Below are positions 49,230-60,481 of a stretch of DNA of 64,000 nucleotides, piece by piece. Source of the stretch: Alisma plantago-aquatica. Lineage: Eukaryota; Streptophyta; Magnoliopsida; Alismatales; Alismataceae. The stretch's first letter is position 1, and the number at the start of each line of letters is the position of its first letter. The DNA is taken from NCBI GenBank assembly GCA_963693085.1, contig OY856409.1, forward strand, positions 243,216,558 through 243,280,557, written 5' to 3'. The notes under the pieces are model-generated. The model did no database searches. It saw nothing but the letters and a program-made list of their open reading frames with translations, and had not been told where the DNA came from. Made by a program: the position numbers and the translations under genes.

Positions 49230-50840
49230 GTGTTTAGAGAAATCCCAATATGAATATCTTGAAGTGTTCAAGATTATCATAAATGAAGTACAAATTTGGT
49301 AAAGTATTAATTCTTGATGAGATCAAGGAATGAAATACTTGGACCAAATGTTTGAGATCCTTATGAGTGATTATGATAGTGTATCATAGTGAACTCATGA
49401 TTAAGGCATGGTGATGTCTGAATCAAGAAGGAATCATACTCTAAGGAGTTAGAGAATGATTATCAAATAACTGAATTCTTCTTAATAAAAGAATACCCCA
49501 CACTAATAAAAGAAATTAAGAATCACAAGGGTTGTGAGTTCTTATATCTTTAACAGATACACCTCAATTATCTATGTGATGAGTTGTTCATGTGATGAGT
49601 CAACTATCAAGATGAATATGAGGAACTGAATCTTGAGTTATGGTTTATGAAACCATTACATCCTAAGTGACTTCCATGTGAACCATAAGGTATGACCTTG
49701 ATGGTAGCACTCATTGGATCATATCCATAAGTGCAAATAAGTCTTAAGTGTTAAGACACATGGATAACATTTTGACAAGGATGATGCTTGTTGATTGCAA
49801 CTTAATGACTAAGACATTTGGCATATGGATACTAAAACCGCATTCCTATGAGGAATAAAAACAGGATGTGTACGTGACACAACCTATAAGGTTTATGAAT
49901 CCACTAATGCAAATGAAGTCTATAAATTACAATGGACTAATCAATGTGATTGATTGAGTACAAGCAACTAAAAATTGGATCTTTACTTTGATGATATAGT
50001 CAAAGGGTTTGACTGATATGTCAAAGATAAAGAAGGGATCTGTGATTTAGTGGGAGCGTATTCACATTCCACATATTGATGTGAAATGGAAATGTTCTAG
50101 ATTGGAAATCCGAATGTGGAAATTATCTTTAAGGAAGATAGAGATGTTTCCTATGTGATAGGAATAGAGATCTATAAAGATAGTTCTCGAATATTCTCTT
50201 GACCTGGAAAGAGAGAGCATACATTGGCAATCTGTACTGAAGTGTTCAGTATGCACAGATTCAGTGGGAGAAAACTTGTCCATGTTACATGGAGTTAGTA
50301 TCCCAAGGCCAAGTGTCCAATTCTTATGAAGAATGGGAACACTAAGAATAGATATGGATCTATCATGTATGTAATCATCCCATTATCTTGCATGTATGAC
50401 ATGGCAAGAATAAAATGCATTCATCATCTTGTATGTAGGACATGGCAATATGATGTGCTCATCCTGATAACTCGTATGTGTGACATGACGAGTGGATGAC
50501 TGTCTGCTTCCAGTAAGTGTTACTGGAATACCATGAGAACTTGATAAGTGCTTGTGAAGCACTAGTTCTATGGAGAAGAGTTCGATGTAAAGAGTTACAT
50601 TGATGCGAACTTCCGAAAGGACAGAAAATTAATCGCAATATATATACATGAGATGTATAAAAGTGAATGTTTGTTGATAATTGGAAGTGTTCCAATAAAT
50701 CCATTTAAAAGGGAAAAGCCGAGTATCTATGTGTTAGTGAACAGCAATGGATACTATATGGATCTGAAAGTTCATGAGATGAACTTATATTCCACTCATT
50801 GATGACAAGTCTGGAATCCTTGATCATGCAATGTGGCTAA
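49230..50840 (+). pseudogene. Remnants of copia pol (integrase and RT) in element D
   Basis: Fragments in order: an integrase-core trace near 49240-49350 (EVFKIIINEVQIW then a damaged SDQG.KYL); MSESRRNHTL near 49420, matching the integrase NGVSERRNHTLL; the RT block MDTKTAFL (about 49824) followed by a damaged YMTQP segment; KLQ...SN.KLDLYFDDIVKGFD around 49925-50010; VSYVIGIEIYKDSSRIFS near 50145-50200; and RNase H-like traces with VWLK near 50833. All contain stops, frameshifts and deletions; the interval is much shorter than a full copia pol. 48675-49229 holds no recognisable gene. Confidence 0.75.
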
Positions 50841-51047
50841 AGGTTAGCAAATGGAATACAAGATCGCATATTACGACAACTCCATCTCATACGTGTGACG
50901 TACAGCGAAGAGATGAGAGACATGCAATTTGTACATACTTTGGCAAGGTGTTGTCATTACTCACTATGTTGGCACTAGAGCACAGTGACATGTGGGACAT
51001 GTCTGAAGATCACTATGAATATGATTCATGGGTGATTGGCTCACAGT

Positions 51048-51060
51048 GCAAGTGGGAGTC
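51048..51060 (+). promoter_or_regulatory. Polypurine tract of element D
   Basis: GCAAGTGGGAGTC directly before TGTTGGTATG, the usual copia form. Confidence 0.75.
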
Positions 51061-53301
51061 TGTTGGTATGTATGCCCTGAGAGCCAATCATGGGATGATT
51101 GGTGGGATACATTAAGATTGATTTGATAAACATAAAAGGCGAGCTTCCAATTCTTTCTGGTTCAGTCATATGAGATAGTGATAGAACAGATTGAATGTCT
51201 AGAGAATGACAGTACTCAATGACGTATGCCTTCAGGTTCATGACCTGAACGATGAGATCATACGGATGCTAAGAGTTTGTACATTCTTATTATGTCCCTA
51301 GTCGGATGTCATTGTGGAAGGTAGATAGACATCAATGACACACAAGACTAGATTGTGGTGTTGGTTGATGACAGAATCTCATTAGTCATGATATAGAGAT
51401 ATCAAACCAAACACATAGGTACTTGTTAGAGAACAAGGTACCGGACAGACCCACCGTGAGTTTGACACATGGAACCATGAGATGGTAGTCACAGTCAGTA
51501 CTCACAGTGATGGTGGTGAGTGTGATTCTTAGACCTGAAATCACTGCACTCAACACATATCGTTGGGCACACTTTGACATCATAAAACACAGTCCTGAAA
51601 CATGGGGTGTTATAAAGGTGATGATTGGGTGGCTTTGACACATGGGGCTTTTGAGGGGTGAGTGATAGATATGGGATTTGTCCCTCCTGAGGGAGTTTGA
51701 TATCCATGGCCACTTGATGAGTAGGATTGAGAAAGGTGTGCACGCATGTGTGAATCAATATGTGATACTGATGTCATACATATCTCTTCCAGTCTACTCT
51801 GAGATCAAGAAAGTGAATGAACGTTGACAGGATGACTGTTCCATGCCTTGAGTTTATTCAGGATATCAGTGACAAAGGAATTATACATTCGCTGTAACAC
51901 CATTCACGGATTGTAGGATGAAAGTTGTTCTCCAACTTTCTACTTTCACTTGGGTAGCACTTATGTGTGACTAGGCACCGCTCTTTGCTTGTGAAGTCAT
52001 AAGTGTTATGGACTTTCACTGCCAACGTGAAATGGACCTGCAGGGTCACACACATAGGATTTAACCTGGAAGAGGAGTTTTGTCCACAAAGCAATGTTTA
52101 GATTGATTACTAAAGGAGTTTAGTAGTTCAATTAAACACTCAATCAGTCGATGACTCAATATCGTATGGTTCAAGGTGTTGGACGCATTGATTCGAGTAT
52201 CGGATTGATTGAAATCGCAATTGACTGATTTTGTCCAACATGTGCTCCCAACCGATCGGCTCATGTGATGAACCGGTCGGCTGAGGTTGCTGAACCGGTC
52301 GGCTGGAGTGTCCAGGCCGATCGGGTCATGCCCATGTTGAAATGACCGGTTCAAGGGTTGAACTGATCGGCTCAACTGGTGCAACCGACCAGTTGGGAAA
52401 GTCATGTCGGCAAGAATTTTCCTTTGGTTTCTAATTGCCCAATTCGATTGGGAATAATATTGGTATTCGATACCAATTGGGAAAGAAACAAGGAAAGTCT
52501 TTTTGAGCCAGATTAGGACCATGAACCGATCGGTTCAGGGCACCAACCGATCGGTTGGAGTGACCCAAACGATCGGCTCAGGTCCAACCGATCGGCTCAA
52601 TGGACGAACCGATCGGTTCAGTGGTGAACCGATCATTTCAAGTTGCGAACCGGTTGCCTTTTGTGGAAAATTCTCGAACCCTTCTACTCCTGCTTTAGTC
52701 CCGCATTGCCCGGGATGGAGAACCCTATCCCATGACTCTCCTATATATAGGGGTATTGGGGGCTTCTCAAAGTACAGCTCAGTGCAACCAGTTGCTCTGC
52801 AAGTTGTCGTTCTCTTTGGTTTTGGTAACCGTGAGAGAGCCTGAGCAAGTGCTTCCCGCAAAAGGGAGGTGCAGCAAGGGAAGGACAACTGCAGTTGCAA
52901 CAGGAGGCAGGAGAGCGTGTTGGCGACTAGTACGTCAATAGGAGGGTGCGACTCCTTGCACTTCCTTGTGGGACAAGGAGAGTGGAGTTCCAGGTGGTCC
53001 ATGTGGACTACTACAGAGGTGGGAGGACACTTCCGCTTAGGAGGACAACTGTCATCCGATAGTCCGGTTCGAGTAGGAGTTGTCAGTCCCGGTGTGACCA
53101 GGAGCTGCACAGACACCGTCGAAGTCCGGAGTTGAAGACCGCGCATTGCACGAGGTATTGTCGCCGAGCAAGCCTCGGGACAAGGTATGATTCCGCAAAC
53201 CATCCTTTCCTATTATATAGACGTTGACGCGTTTCCTCGGTATGGGTTTGGGGAGAAATTTTTGTTTCTGCTGCCTTCTCTGTCTCCCCTAAAACCCAAC
53301 A
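51061..53301 (+). repeat. 3' LTR of element D
   Basis: Matches 44129-46371 with scattered substitutions. Includes the CCGATCGG block at 52252-52640. Frames that open on its minus strand (for example 52535-53203) are in palindrome-rich LTR and are not supported as genes. Confidence 0.95.
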
Positions 53302-53306
53302 ATATA

Positions 53307-53353
53307 GGCAAAACACCTAGGGTTAACTCATAACCCAGGTCAGGGATGTTACA
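53307..53353 (-). repeat. 5' LTR of element C, terminal 47 bp
   Basis: GGCAAAACACCTAGGG... to GATGTTACA on the plus strand, the first 47 bp of the minus-strand LTR, separated from the rest by element D. The GGCGA duplication follows at 53354-53358. Confidence 0.95.
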
Positions 53354-53363
53354 GGCGAAGCCT

Positions 53364-53381
53364 ACCACCCCAAGCTTAAAA
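53364..53381 (-). promoter_or_regulatory. Second polypurine-like tract of element B, downstream of its ORF
   Basis: Minus strand AAGCTTGGGGTGGTAGG preceded by CTCGAGGACGAGCAAAAT, nearly the same block as the true tract at 27594-27612. A third copy of AAGCTTGGGGTGGT lies inside the ORF at 54032-54046. Confidence 0.55.
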
Positions 53382-53497
53382 TTTTGCTCGTCCTCGAGCA
53401 AGACTCAAACTTGAAATAGTGAGGCAGGAATGCATGACTTTAACGACATTTATTGAAGTTCTAAAGATGATGCATGGGTGCAAGGATATCAAAATAG

Positions 53498-55171
53498 TTA
53501 GAGGAAAGAATATAACCAACAAGAACATGAAAAGCAAAATTTATTGTAATAAAAGGGTGGGAGGGTGGGTAAGAGAAAAGGGGGTGGTTGCCCCACGATA
53601 CCGACACTGGGATCCCAAATCCTAAGTTTTGGGACCAGTGTCACCTGTGTCTTGCCGATGGGTTCCGCCACATAGTAGGAGCAGAATAGATGGATGTGTT
53701 GGCCCTGCTGAGTCCAAAGAAGCGAAGTGAAATCTGGCGACTCGGTGAAGTCATCTTTGTGCTGGAAGTGGCTTGAACTGCATTGGGATGAATTCTTTGG
53801 CATATCATCCTCAGGGTACCTTTCATTATATGATTCTGAAAATGAAGGTCCTGGGATGTCGACACAGGATGAGATAGATGAGAGAGGTTGGACGTCATCA
53901 TGAGGACTCATATCTTCTCTCTCTATTTCTGCACTTGAGGTTGGATGCTCAGATAAATCTTCATGTACCGTCTGAGTCATCCAATCATCTTCTGAGAAAA
54001 AAGTACCCCCTGAAGAATCTGTTTGTAGTTCTACCACCCCAAGCTTATCACCTGGCGTGGAGTTAGGGGTGTCTTCATGCTCAGCAGCCATGTTGTAGTG
54101 AACCGTCCATCCTACCCCCTTGACGTCCACCAAGCCTTGTAAGGGGATGGTGGCAAATGATGGCTCATGCTCCTCCAACTCGTCTTCATTACTATACTCA
54201 TTGCTCCATATCGAGCAGCTGTCATCGTCATCGTTGTTGTTGAACAAATTGTTCCAAACCATGGTTGACATACTGCTCAAAGAAAAATGACAAGTCTCAA
54301 TATGAGAAATGTCACTCTGGTCTGGTTCAATATCTGACTCTGGTTCCTCAAACCAACCTTCTGGTTGTGAGGTCGATTGGCTTTTTGAGTCTCCATCATC
54401 GTCATCATGGACCCATTCATGTCTATGACTCATTTCTTCCATTGGTTCATCAACTGGGTCATCTGGATAGAATGAAGGGATTTCCCAAGTGGGTTGGTCT
54501 TCACAGAAAAATCCTGGTGAATCTAGTTGATGGTCTGAATAGGATGGTGATTCATACTCCACTTCATGCCCAATGGGATGGTCTTGATGACTAACATCTT
54601 CATTGTCTTGTGATGGCAGTTGTAACCGAATTGTAACCAAATCAATGAGCTCTTGGAGCCTCCTGCCTTGTTCAACATCTTTATCATGAATTTGTTGTAC
54701 TTGAGCAGCAATGCTTTCGAGATCTGTCGATTCTGCCATGCACATATAAGGGGAACCCGCTGTATCAAACTGATGCTTTAGGATGGATCCTTGTTCAATG
54801 GTTTGAATTATACTACTACTGCGGTCTGGAGCCTCGGTGGCTACTTTGAGATGATGCTCCTGCTTGTCTAATAGTTGCTGGAGCGGATCGACGTTTTCTT
54901 GGAGATGAGGAACTAGGGAGGTGAGTGCATTGACACTTTCTCCAGCTAACTCCACTGCCTTGATCAGTTCTTGATCCCATGATAGCACATGAGTCGATGG
55001 TTGACTGGAAGTCTCCTTTGTTGGAATTTCAACATATGACGACGGTGGAGGTGAGTATAACTCGACTAGTTGCAGAGCATGACCTTCAATTATTTGCCAG
55101 CAGTCGAAACTGCAGAAAAACTCGGGAGGACAGGTGGACAAGATGACTTGTCTTGCGGAAGCAAGGTCCAT
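53498..55171 (-). CDS. 557-aa orphan ORF of element B, function unknown
   Basis: An uninterrupted frame starting MDLASARQVILS, about 145 bp after the primer site, and ending shortly before the second purine-like tract. I recognise no domain: no zinc knuckle, protease, RT or integrase motif. Visible features are a helical, possibly coiled-coil region at about residues 70-200 (ELIKAVELAGESVNAL, LESIAAQVQQIHDKDVEQ); a long acidic, Ser/His-rich middle with Asp runs (DDDDGDS, NNNDDDD); and a hydrophobic, Cys/Tyr/Phe-rich C-terminus. No signal peptide is evident. By position it is either the gag equivalent or, since a purine-like tract follows as after the 3' ORF of element A, a 3' ORF left after loss of gag-pol. 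Its openness among ruined frames suggests recent use. Confidence 0.6.
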   Translation of the reverse strand: MDLASARQVILSTCPPEFFCSFDCWQIIEGHALQLVELYSPPPSSYVEIPTKETSSQPSTHVLSWDQELIKAVELAGESVNALTSLVPHLQENVDPLQQLLDKQEHHLKVATEAPDRSSSIIQTIEQGSILKHQFDTAGSPYMCMAESTDLESIAAQVQQIHDKDVEQGRRLQELIDLVTIRLQLPSQDNEDVSHQDHPIGHEVEYESPSYSDHQLDSPGFFCEDQPTWEIPSFYPDDPVDEPMEEMSHRHEWVHDDDDGDSKSQSTSQPEGWFEEPESDIEPDQSDISHIETCHFSLSSMSTMVWNNLFNNNDDDDSCSIWSNEYSNEDELEEHEPSFATIPLQGLVDVKGVGWTVHYNMAAEHEDTPNSTPGDKLGVVELQTDSSGGTFFSEDDWMTQTVHEDLSEHPTSSAEIEREDMSPHDDVQPLSSISSCVDIPGPSFSESYNERYPEDDMPKNSSQCSSSHFQHKDDFTESPDFTSLLWTQQGQHIHLFCSYYVAEPIGKTQVTLVPKLRIWDPSVGIVGQPPPFLLPTLPPFYYNKFCFSCSCWLYSFL

Positions 55172-55315
55172 GGATGAAAAAGGTATGAGAAAAAGAAAAG
55201 TGATTTAGTATATATGAACAAGTATGTGTAAAGTAAGAGGAAAACTATGCATGTATATACAGACTTATAGTGACAGAACAAAAATCTACTAGGCGTGTAA
55301 TCGTGAAAAACCACC

Positions 55316-55333
55316 TCCCCGCCAACGGCGCCA
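55316..55333 (-). promoter_or_regulatory. Primer-binding site of element B (tRNA-Asp)
   Basis: Minus strand TGGCGCCGTTGGCGGGGA, matching the plant tRNA-Asp 3' end complement at 17 of 18 positions, five bases from the LTR end at 55339. Confidence 0.88.
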
Positions 55334-55338
55334 AAAGT

Positions 55339-56993
55339 TGATCGGCCTTTTTCTCACGTCCAGAAATGAACACGGGACAGAGGAAGGAATCAAGCTTTAA
55401 ATTTATAACCCGAAACCTTCTAGGCCCCCACAACTTTTATTACGGGGTCGAAGTAGATATACGGGGTCGAACACAGGGACGTGGTGACGTTTAGGACGCC
55501 ACAGATCTCGTTCTTTAGTCAGATAAGCCAAGACGATAGTCGATAAAAGTAAATTCTAGAACTAGTCTAGCAGGTTGTCACGATATAAAACAAAACAAAG
55601 AAAACAAAACAAAACAAAACAGAGCTCGTGAGTCTACTAATCAGAGAAAGAGAGTTCCGGGCTATGTAACCACAAACGGGGCAGTCTATGCACTCGTTCT
55701 CGGGCATAGACAACCCTCGAACACCCAAGAAAGCATCTAGTATGAACAGTGGCATCTGTCCTGTGGGGTCGTCCCACTCGCTCTCGCGATGCGTGACTAA
55801 AACCATCAACAATATGTCAATGACCCTCTCTCGAGGAATGACATATCAACACCTCGGAATACACTAAGTTCCCTCTCGGGTCTTAGGATATTCTGGGGTG
55901 TTAGGAATAGAATACCTTGGATCATCCTCCTCTTGGGTTCAGATCCAAACTAGCGTCTCTTAGCTATTCCTACAACGTATCTCTCGATACAGGCAGAAAC
56001 AGCAGTTCAAGCGAGTAAGAGATCAACCAAACTAGCAATCATAACTTGGAAAGAGAAAATAGAACATGCAACATACTAGATATGATATGAATCTACTTGC
56101 TTAAGGCAAAAGTATATAAACATGCCCAGATCGGGCTACATAGCCAAGAAGGAGCTAACTAGCCATAAACAAGCATAGCTGGCACCGAACAGAGATGGAT
56201 AAACATCGTTTGTACAAGAAACAAAGGAATGTAGTAGAATGAAAGAGAAGAGCGAAGAGATATAGCACGTAGATGAGAGGTGGCTCTCACTCCTCGGCCT
56301 CTGTGCAGGTCGGATCTCGGCCCTTGGGTCTTCTCTTCGTCCCTCTGGACTCCTCAGCTCACTCTCTCTAGACCGTATCGGGCGGCGGCCGTATCGGTCG
56401 GCGCAGGCGTATCGGTCGGTGCATCCGTATCAGTCGACGCGGCCATATCGGTCGACGCAGCCGTATCAGTCGGTAGACTTTTGGGGAACTCGACACACTA
56501 GCTCCTTGGTCTAGGCACTAGCTCTTGCTGGGTCCTCCCTCCCACTCCTCCCTCTTTGTAGGTTGGCAACTGCTATTTATATGCAGCGAGTTGATGGGAG
56601 TTGTAGCTTTTATTGGTCCACATATCCTTCATCCGTGGCTTCGATCTTGAGGCATCAGGCGGTCGTATCGGGCGGCGGCCGTATCGGTTGGCGGCCGTAT
56701 CGGTCGGTGCGGCTGTATCGGTCGACACGGCCGTATCTTCCAGGCCCTATCGGTCAGCTGCTGGAATTCTTGTCTTTTCAGGTTCGGTACTTGAGAGTCC
56801 CAAAATTGGCTAGTTTCAGTGCCTGCAAGTCTAAAACAGGCTAATTAGCTACATTATTGGCTATTTTCACTACATTATCTAATGGATAGACAGAAAACAT
56901 AAAACATGAACAAAAGAGTGCATACTAAGACTAAAGTGGCACAAAACTATAGATAAAATGCATAGAAAATATGCGCTAATTTGGGTGTTATCA
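55339..56993 (-). repeat. 5' LTR of element B
   Basis: Matches 25894-27593. Palindrome/18-bp clusters at 56376-56476 and 56655-56750 flank the TATA-like site at about 56574-56583. Fewer repeat units than the 3' LTR explain the roughly 45-bp length difference. Confidence 0.92.
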
Positions 56994-56998
56994 TTGGG

Positions 56999-59423
56999 GT
57001 CACTGACCCAATTCGACCTGTCAATAGTAATCTCAGAAATTTAGGATATGCCAACAAGTGGAACAAAAGAGTAATTATTTCAAGAATTGCCTCATTATGG
57101 GAAAATTTATTCATATGAATGCCCAATTATAAATAGGAAGGAGTACATACCTTTGGTCTTGTTTAAGTCAATAAAATGATCACCTAGTTCTGGACCCGGA
57201 TTAATACCACCACCTAGTCATAATATGGTATTTAGATTAAAATTAAATTTTATAGAAGAATTCAAACTCACTAAGTATTCTTCATGCAACACAACATTAG
57301 GCCCTGAAACTATACTAAATATTCGATAGCCCCCCTGATATTGCAGGTCCTAATTTATATAATTCTGCCATTCAAATGCAAGGGTATAGTTTTACTTAAG
57401 TCATACTATCGAGACTTTTCCAAACTAATTTGACTCTCGATTTTTTTATATGGTAATACTAGATTATACTTACGGAGTAAATAATTGCTAGAAGCATTTA
57501 AGTGTGGTTCAAAACAAGAAACCAAGGTGTGAGTCAGATGGCAACTGGCGATTTCAGAATGCCATTCAGAATTATCCTTTACTGAATCTAAATAGTACTC
57601 ACGTTTGTGTTACCAATACTCTGTTGGCCTGAACTCAATGACAAGCCAAACCAGGGTCTGTGTACGGTATGCTTCCATCTTCAAAATTACCGCAAAGCAT
57701 GTGATCGTCAAACCAAGAATCATCAGCTGTGGGAGCAAGGCTCGAAGGAATACATGTAATGACCTTTCTAAATTAGGTTGTCTACAACTAACAGCGCAGA
57801 ACCAAAACAAGGCCTTGAACTCTTCCGGCGTCAAAACCTCTACAGGAATTTGGGTTGGAAGCAAAAAAAATGGGAACCGATCCAATTGGAATAACCCTTC
57901 ATTCTAGGCTATACCACAATCCTGTGAGGGATCAGGCACCGCTGCCGGGTCGGAGGACCACTTCTAAGGTCCGCCGGCGGCTGGTTGTGAATTGGTACAG
58001 TGGGGAGCGAAAATACAGGGATAACATCGTGGATGGAAGGGAGACCAAAATGAGCAGCCAATCAATTAAAAGTACCTCTGAGCAGCCAATCAATTGAAAG
58101 TACCTCCGAGAATCGGTGTTGAGTGAAAAAGCTTAAATTCTAGGACTAGAGCCTATCAGTCCTTCCACCGACATGGAATATAATGGTTGTGGCGGCGACC
58201 TTCGTCGAGCCAGTAGGCGGGGCAATCCCATTGTGAATTGAAGATGAAGAACGAAAGTGTAGGGGCCAGAGATGGTGTCCTTACCTCCAATTGATCTGAG
58301 GGAAAGCAAAGAGGCACTACTTCTTGATCCTCGACAGGGACGACGGTGGTTCCAGTGTGAGAAGATAGTGGCGTTCGAAAGAAATTGGGCAGAGAAAACT
58401 CTAAAGGAGGAGTCGTTTCTCCTTCGTGGATGATCTCGTGGCAATGGGATCTAAAAAGGAAGGGCGGTGAGGCATTTTGGGAAATAACGGAGGTAGGCGG
58501 TTGGGCGTTCGATGCTTAGGGCACCCCAGGCCTCGAGCGAGGGTTCCATTTGATAGGGCACCCCAAGCCTTGAGCGAGGGTTCCATTTGATCGACCTGCA
58601 CTTACGAAACAGCTGCCAGTGAAAACGTGAGCAATTAAGGCACAAAACGCGTACGATCAGCGGAGAGTCTCTCGTCGGCATTTTTGCAGAGTAACACCTG
58701 CGTGCGGCTGTTGCTGGGGATGACACTAAAGCTCTCTCACTTTCTGGTCCGTCAGATCAAGTGATCCCGATAGTCTTCTCAGCAATGCGTTACCATAGTG
58801 GCAGGTATGCGGTATTCTCTTATGTCAAGACCAACATGACACATTAAAATCAAAATATTAATGCTAACAATGTATGTTTCTCTCCAAGACAATTAAAATG
58901 TGCATTTAACCTCCTTTGAACTCTCAAGATTTTAGAGTGGCTATTAAGCCAATCAAAGAGTATGATCCTAACCTCAAAAGCCCATTATTAACTAGTTAGG
59001 CACTATTGCTAACAAATGAATGTTAAATCACCTATTAAAAGGATAATTCATTTTTCTTTATCATTAAGATTGGTTCTATGTATTTCCTCTTCACTAATAC
59101 TCCTTCCAGTGTAATAAAGATTGGTTCTACGTATTTCCTCTTCACTAATACTCCTTCTAGTGTAATAGAGGATATAGCATCATATTAGATAATACACTCA
59201 AGGTTATTTATGACTGCACCACTCGTAGTGGATTTAAATCTCAAATTTCTTCATGGTCACACTCATGCATATCTCATATGAAAGAGGGGTGACATAAAGT
59301 CCCATACTACCCTAGATTATTTCAGGATCAAAAACACCACTCAATCATTTTTAGAAGGGATGGAATTTAATTTTATTAGGAAAAAGGAAATAGAGGGTGA
59401 TACCTATATTCAAGGTCGTTACA
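56999..59423 (-). repeat. 5' LTR of element E, part 2
   Basis: Continues 25893 after the B target duplication (TTGGG at 56994-56998) and matches 20137-22468. The sense-strand 91-codon frame (57610-57885) is the partner of 20747-21022. A short duplication (TTGGTTCTA...CTCCTTC, about 59068-59160) is absent from the 3' LTR and accounts for part of its greater length. Confidence 0.92.
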
Positions 59424-59428
59424 TGAGA

Positions 59429-60481
59429 TTTGACCTAAGCTTCATTTTGAAATTTATAATGTCTTATCACAACTGAATTAAGCTTGAACTTATGTATCCT
59501 TGATCACTTAATTTTGTTACTAAGAATTATGACATGATATGTTTACATTATAAATTTTGAAATTACTAAAAATGCACAAAACATAATCTCAATCAACAAA
59601 ATGCTCAACTGAGACCTCTTCCGGTCAAAGACAAGCTCAATCGAAGATTGTTCTATCAAAATTGGTTTTAGTGGAAAATCTTTTCTATCAACAAATAGCT
59701 CGACTGAGAACTTTTTCGGTCGAAAATATGTTCGACTGATAATAATTCTAACAAGTCTGTTTATTAAGAATATATTTATCAGATTGTAATTGAATTCGGT
59801 GACCCAAATTTGTAATGTACTTTTCATAGGAGATTGTTCTGAATATATGAATAATCCTAACCAAAAAGACCACTATATGGGGACCAAAACTTTATACTTT
59901 GCAGGTTGGATGGCCTATAGAGATTGACCCAACAAGCATACAACTATAAATAAGAAGATCTCCACACACATGGAGAAAAAGGTAAACTTATTGGTCACAG
60001 GGCTTCACATCCCTTGCAAATGGTTAAGAAATTAATAGCATTCATTGATCCCACCATGATCCTAAAGGAATCTCATATTATTTTAGGGCTTGACATCCCT
60101 TGCAAATTATTGAGAAATTAATCTTGATTTTTAAAATTGCAGCTAAATTTGACATTCTTTTTGAAGCAAACAATTAAGGGGGAGTCTTATTAACTTACAC
60201 ATATGATTATATGGCTATCTTTTTGTAATGACAAAGTGGGAGAAAATAATATAAATCAAAATAAATGAGTTTCATGCTCTATTTGCTTAACATTAATTGA
60301 TGTTATATTCCTTAAGAGATGGATACTATGTTCCATATCTCTTTAGGAACAATTAGCACACATTTTATGAAAACAAGAATATGTTTTTCATCAAAGGTAA
60401 ATCTCAGGTATGAAACTCATTTCATTTAAATTATTTTGATTATATTTTAGAAATATTTTTCATCGTAAAAAATAGGGAGAT
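59429..60481 (+). other. 3' interior of element F, no gene
   Basis: About 1.05 kb after element E, ending in the purine tract AATAGGGAGAT at 60471-60481. No pol motif is seen. It contains CGACTGAGA and TTTCGGTCG words (59610-59740), the same inverted-repeat family as the F LTR. Confidence 0.7.

Larger units (their letters stand above)
44129..53301 (+). mobile_element. Element D: Ty1/copia retrotransposon, innermost insertion
   Basis: LTRs 44129-46371 (2243 bp) and 51061-53301 (2241 bp) start TGTTGGTATG and end AACCCAACA. Primer site TGGTATCAGAGCC follows at 46373. Flanks ATTTA (44124-44128) and ATATA (53302-53306) form a target duplication with one mismatch; the other LTR of C shows the empty site ATATTTAGGC. 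The interior has an intact 284-codon gag and a heavily deleted, stop-ridden pol. LTRs are closely similar by eye, as expected for the youngest insertion. Confidence 0.95.
28917..53353 (-). mobile_element. Element C: Tekay/Del-like chromovirus (Ty3/gypsy) with 5.2-kb LTRs, inserted in B
   Basis: On the minus strand the LTR starts TGTAACATCCC and ends GAGCCCACA: 3' LTR 28917-34128 (5212 bp); 5' LTR 38962-44128 plus 53307-53353 (5214 bp), split by element D. Target duplications GGCGA at 28912-28916 and 53354-53358 are perfect. Primer site TGGTATCAGAGC (38945-38956) and purine tract (34129-34150) agree. The 4.8-kb interior is a single gag-pol frame with only a handful of stop codons. Without D the element is about 15.3 kb. 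Confidence 0.95.
25894..56993 (-). mobile_element. Element B: non-autonomous Athila/Tat-like LTR retrotransposon, inserted in E
   Basis: On the minus strand the LTR starts TGATAACACCC and ends AAGGCCGATCA: 3' LTR 25894-27593 (1700 bp), 5' LTR 55339-56993 (1655 bp). The primer site is TGGCGCCGTTGGCGGGGA, 17 of 18 bases matching the tRNA-Asp complement. Purine tract AAGCTTGGGGTAGT precedes the 3' LTR. Flanks GTGGG and TTGGG are a target duplication with one mismatch, and the other LTR of E shows the empty site. Without element C the interior is 3.3 kb with a single 557-codon ORF and no gag zinc knuckle, protease, RT or integrase, so it must depend on other elements. Confidence 0.88.
19310..59423 (-). 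mobile_element. Element E: Ty3/gypsy retrotransposon, strongly decayed, inserted in F
   Basis: On the minus strand the LTR starts TGTAACGACC and ends CTCTTTACA. The 3' LTR is 19310-22468; the 5' LTR is 25067-25893 plus 56999-59423, split by element B. Target duplications TGAGA at 19305-19309 and 59424-59428 are perfect. A TGGTATCAGAGCC primer site (25051-25063) and a purine tract (22469-22490) fix the orientation. The interior is only about 2.6 kb and holds a remnant of the integrase C-terminal region; gag and RT are missing or unrecognisable. Confidence 0.9.

Noticed and set aside
52535..53203. 222-aa minus-strand frame in the 3' LTR of D
   Set aside because: It lies antisense in an LTR; the 5' LTR copy is interrupted, and it shows no domain.
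54265..54594. 109-aa plus-strand frame
   Set aside because: It is antisense to the 557-aa frame of element B and has no features of its own.
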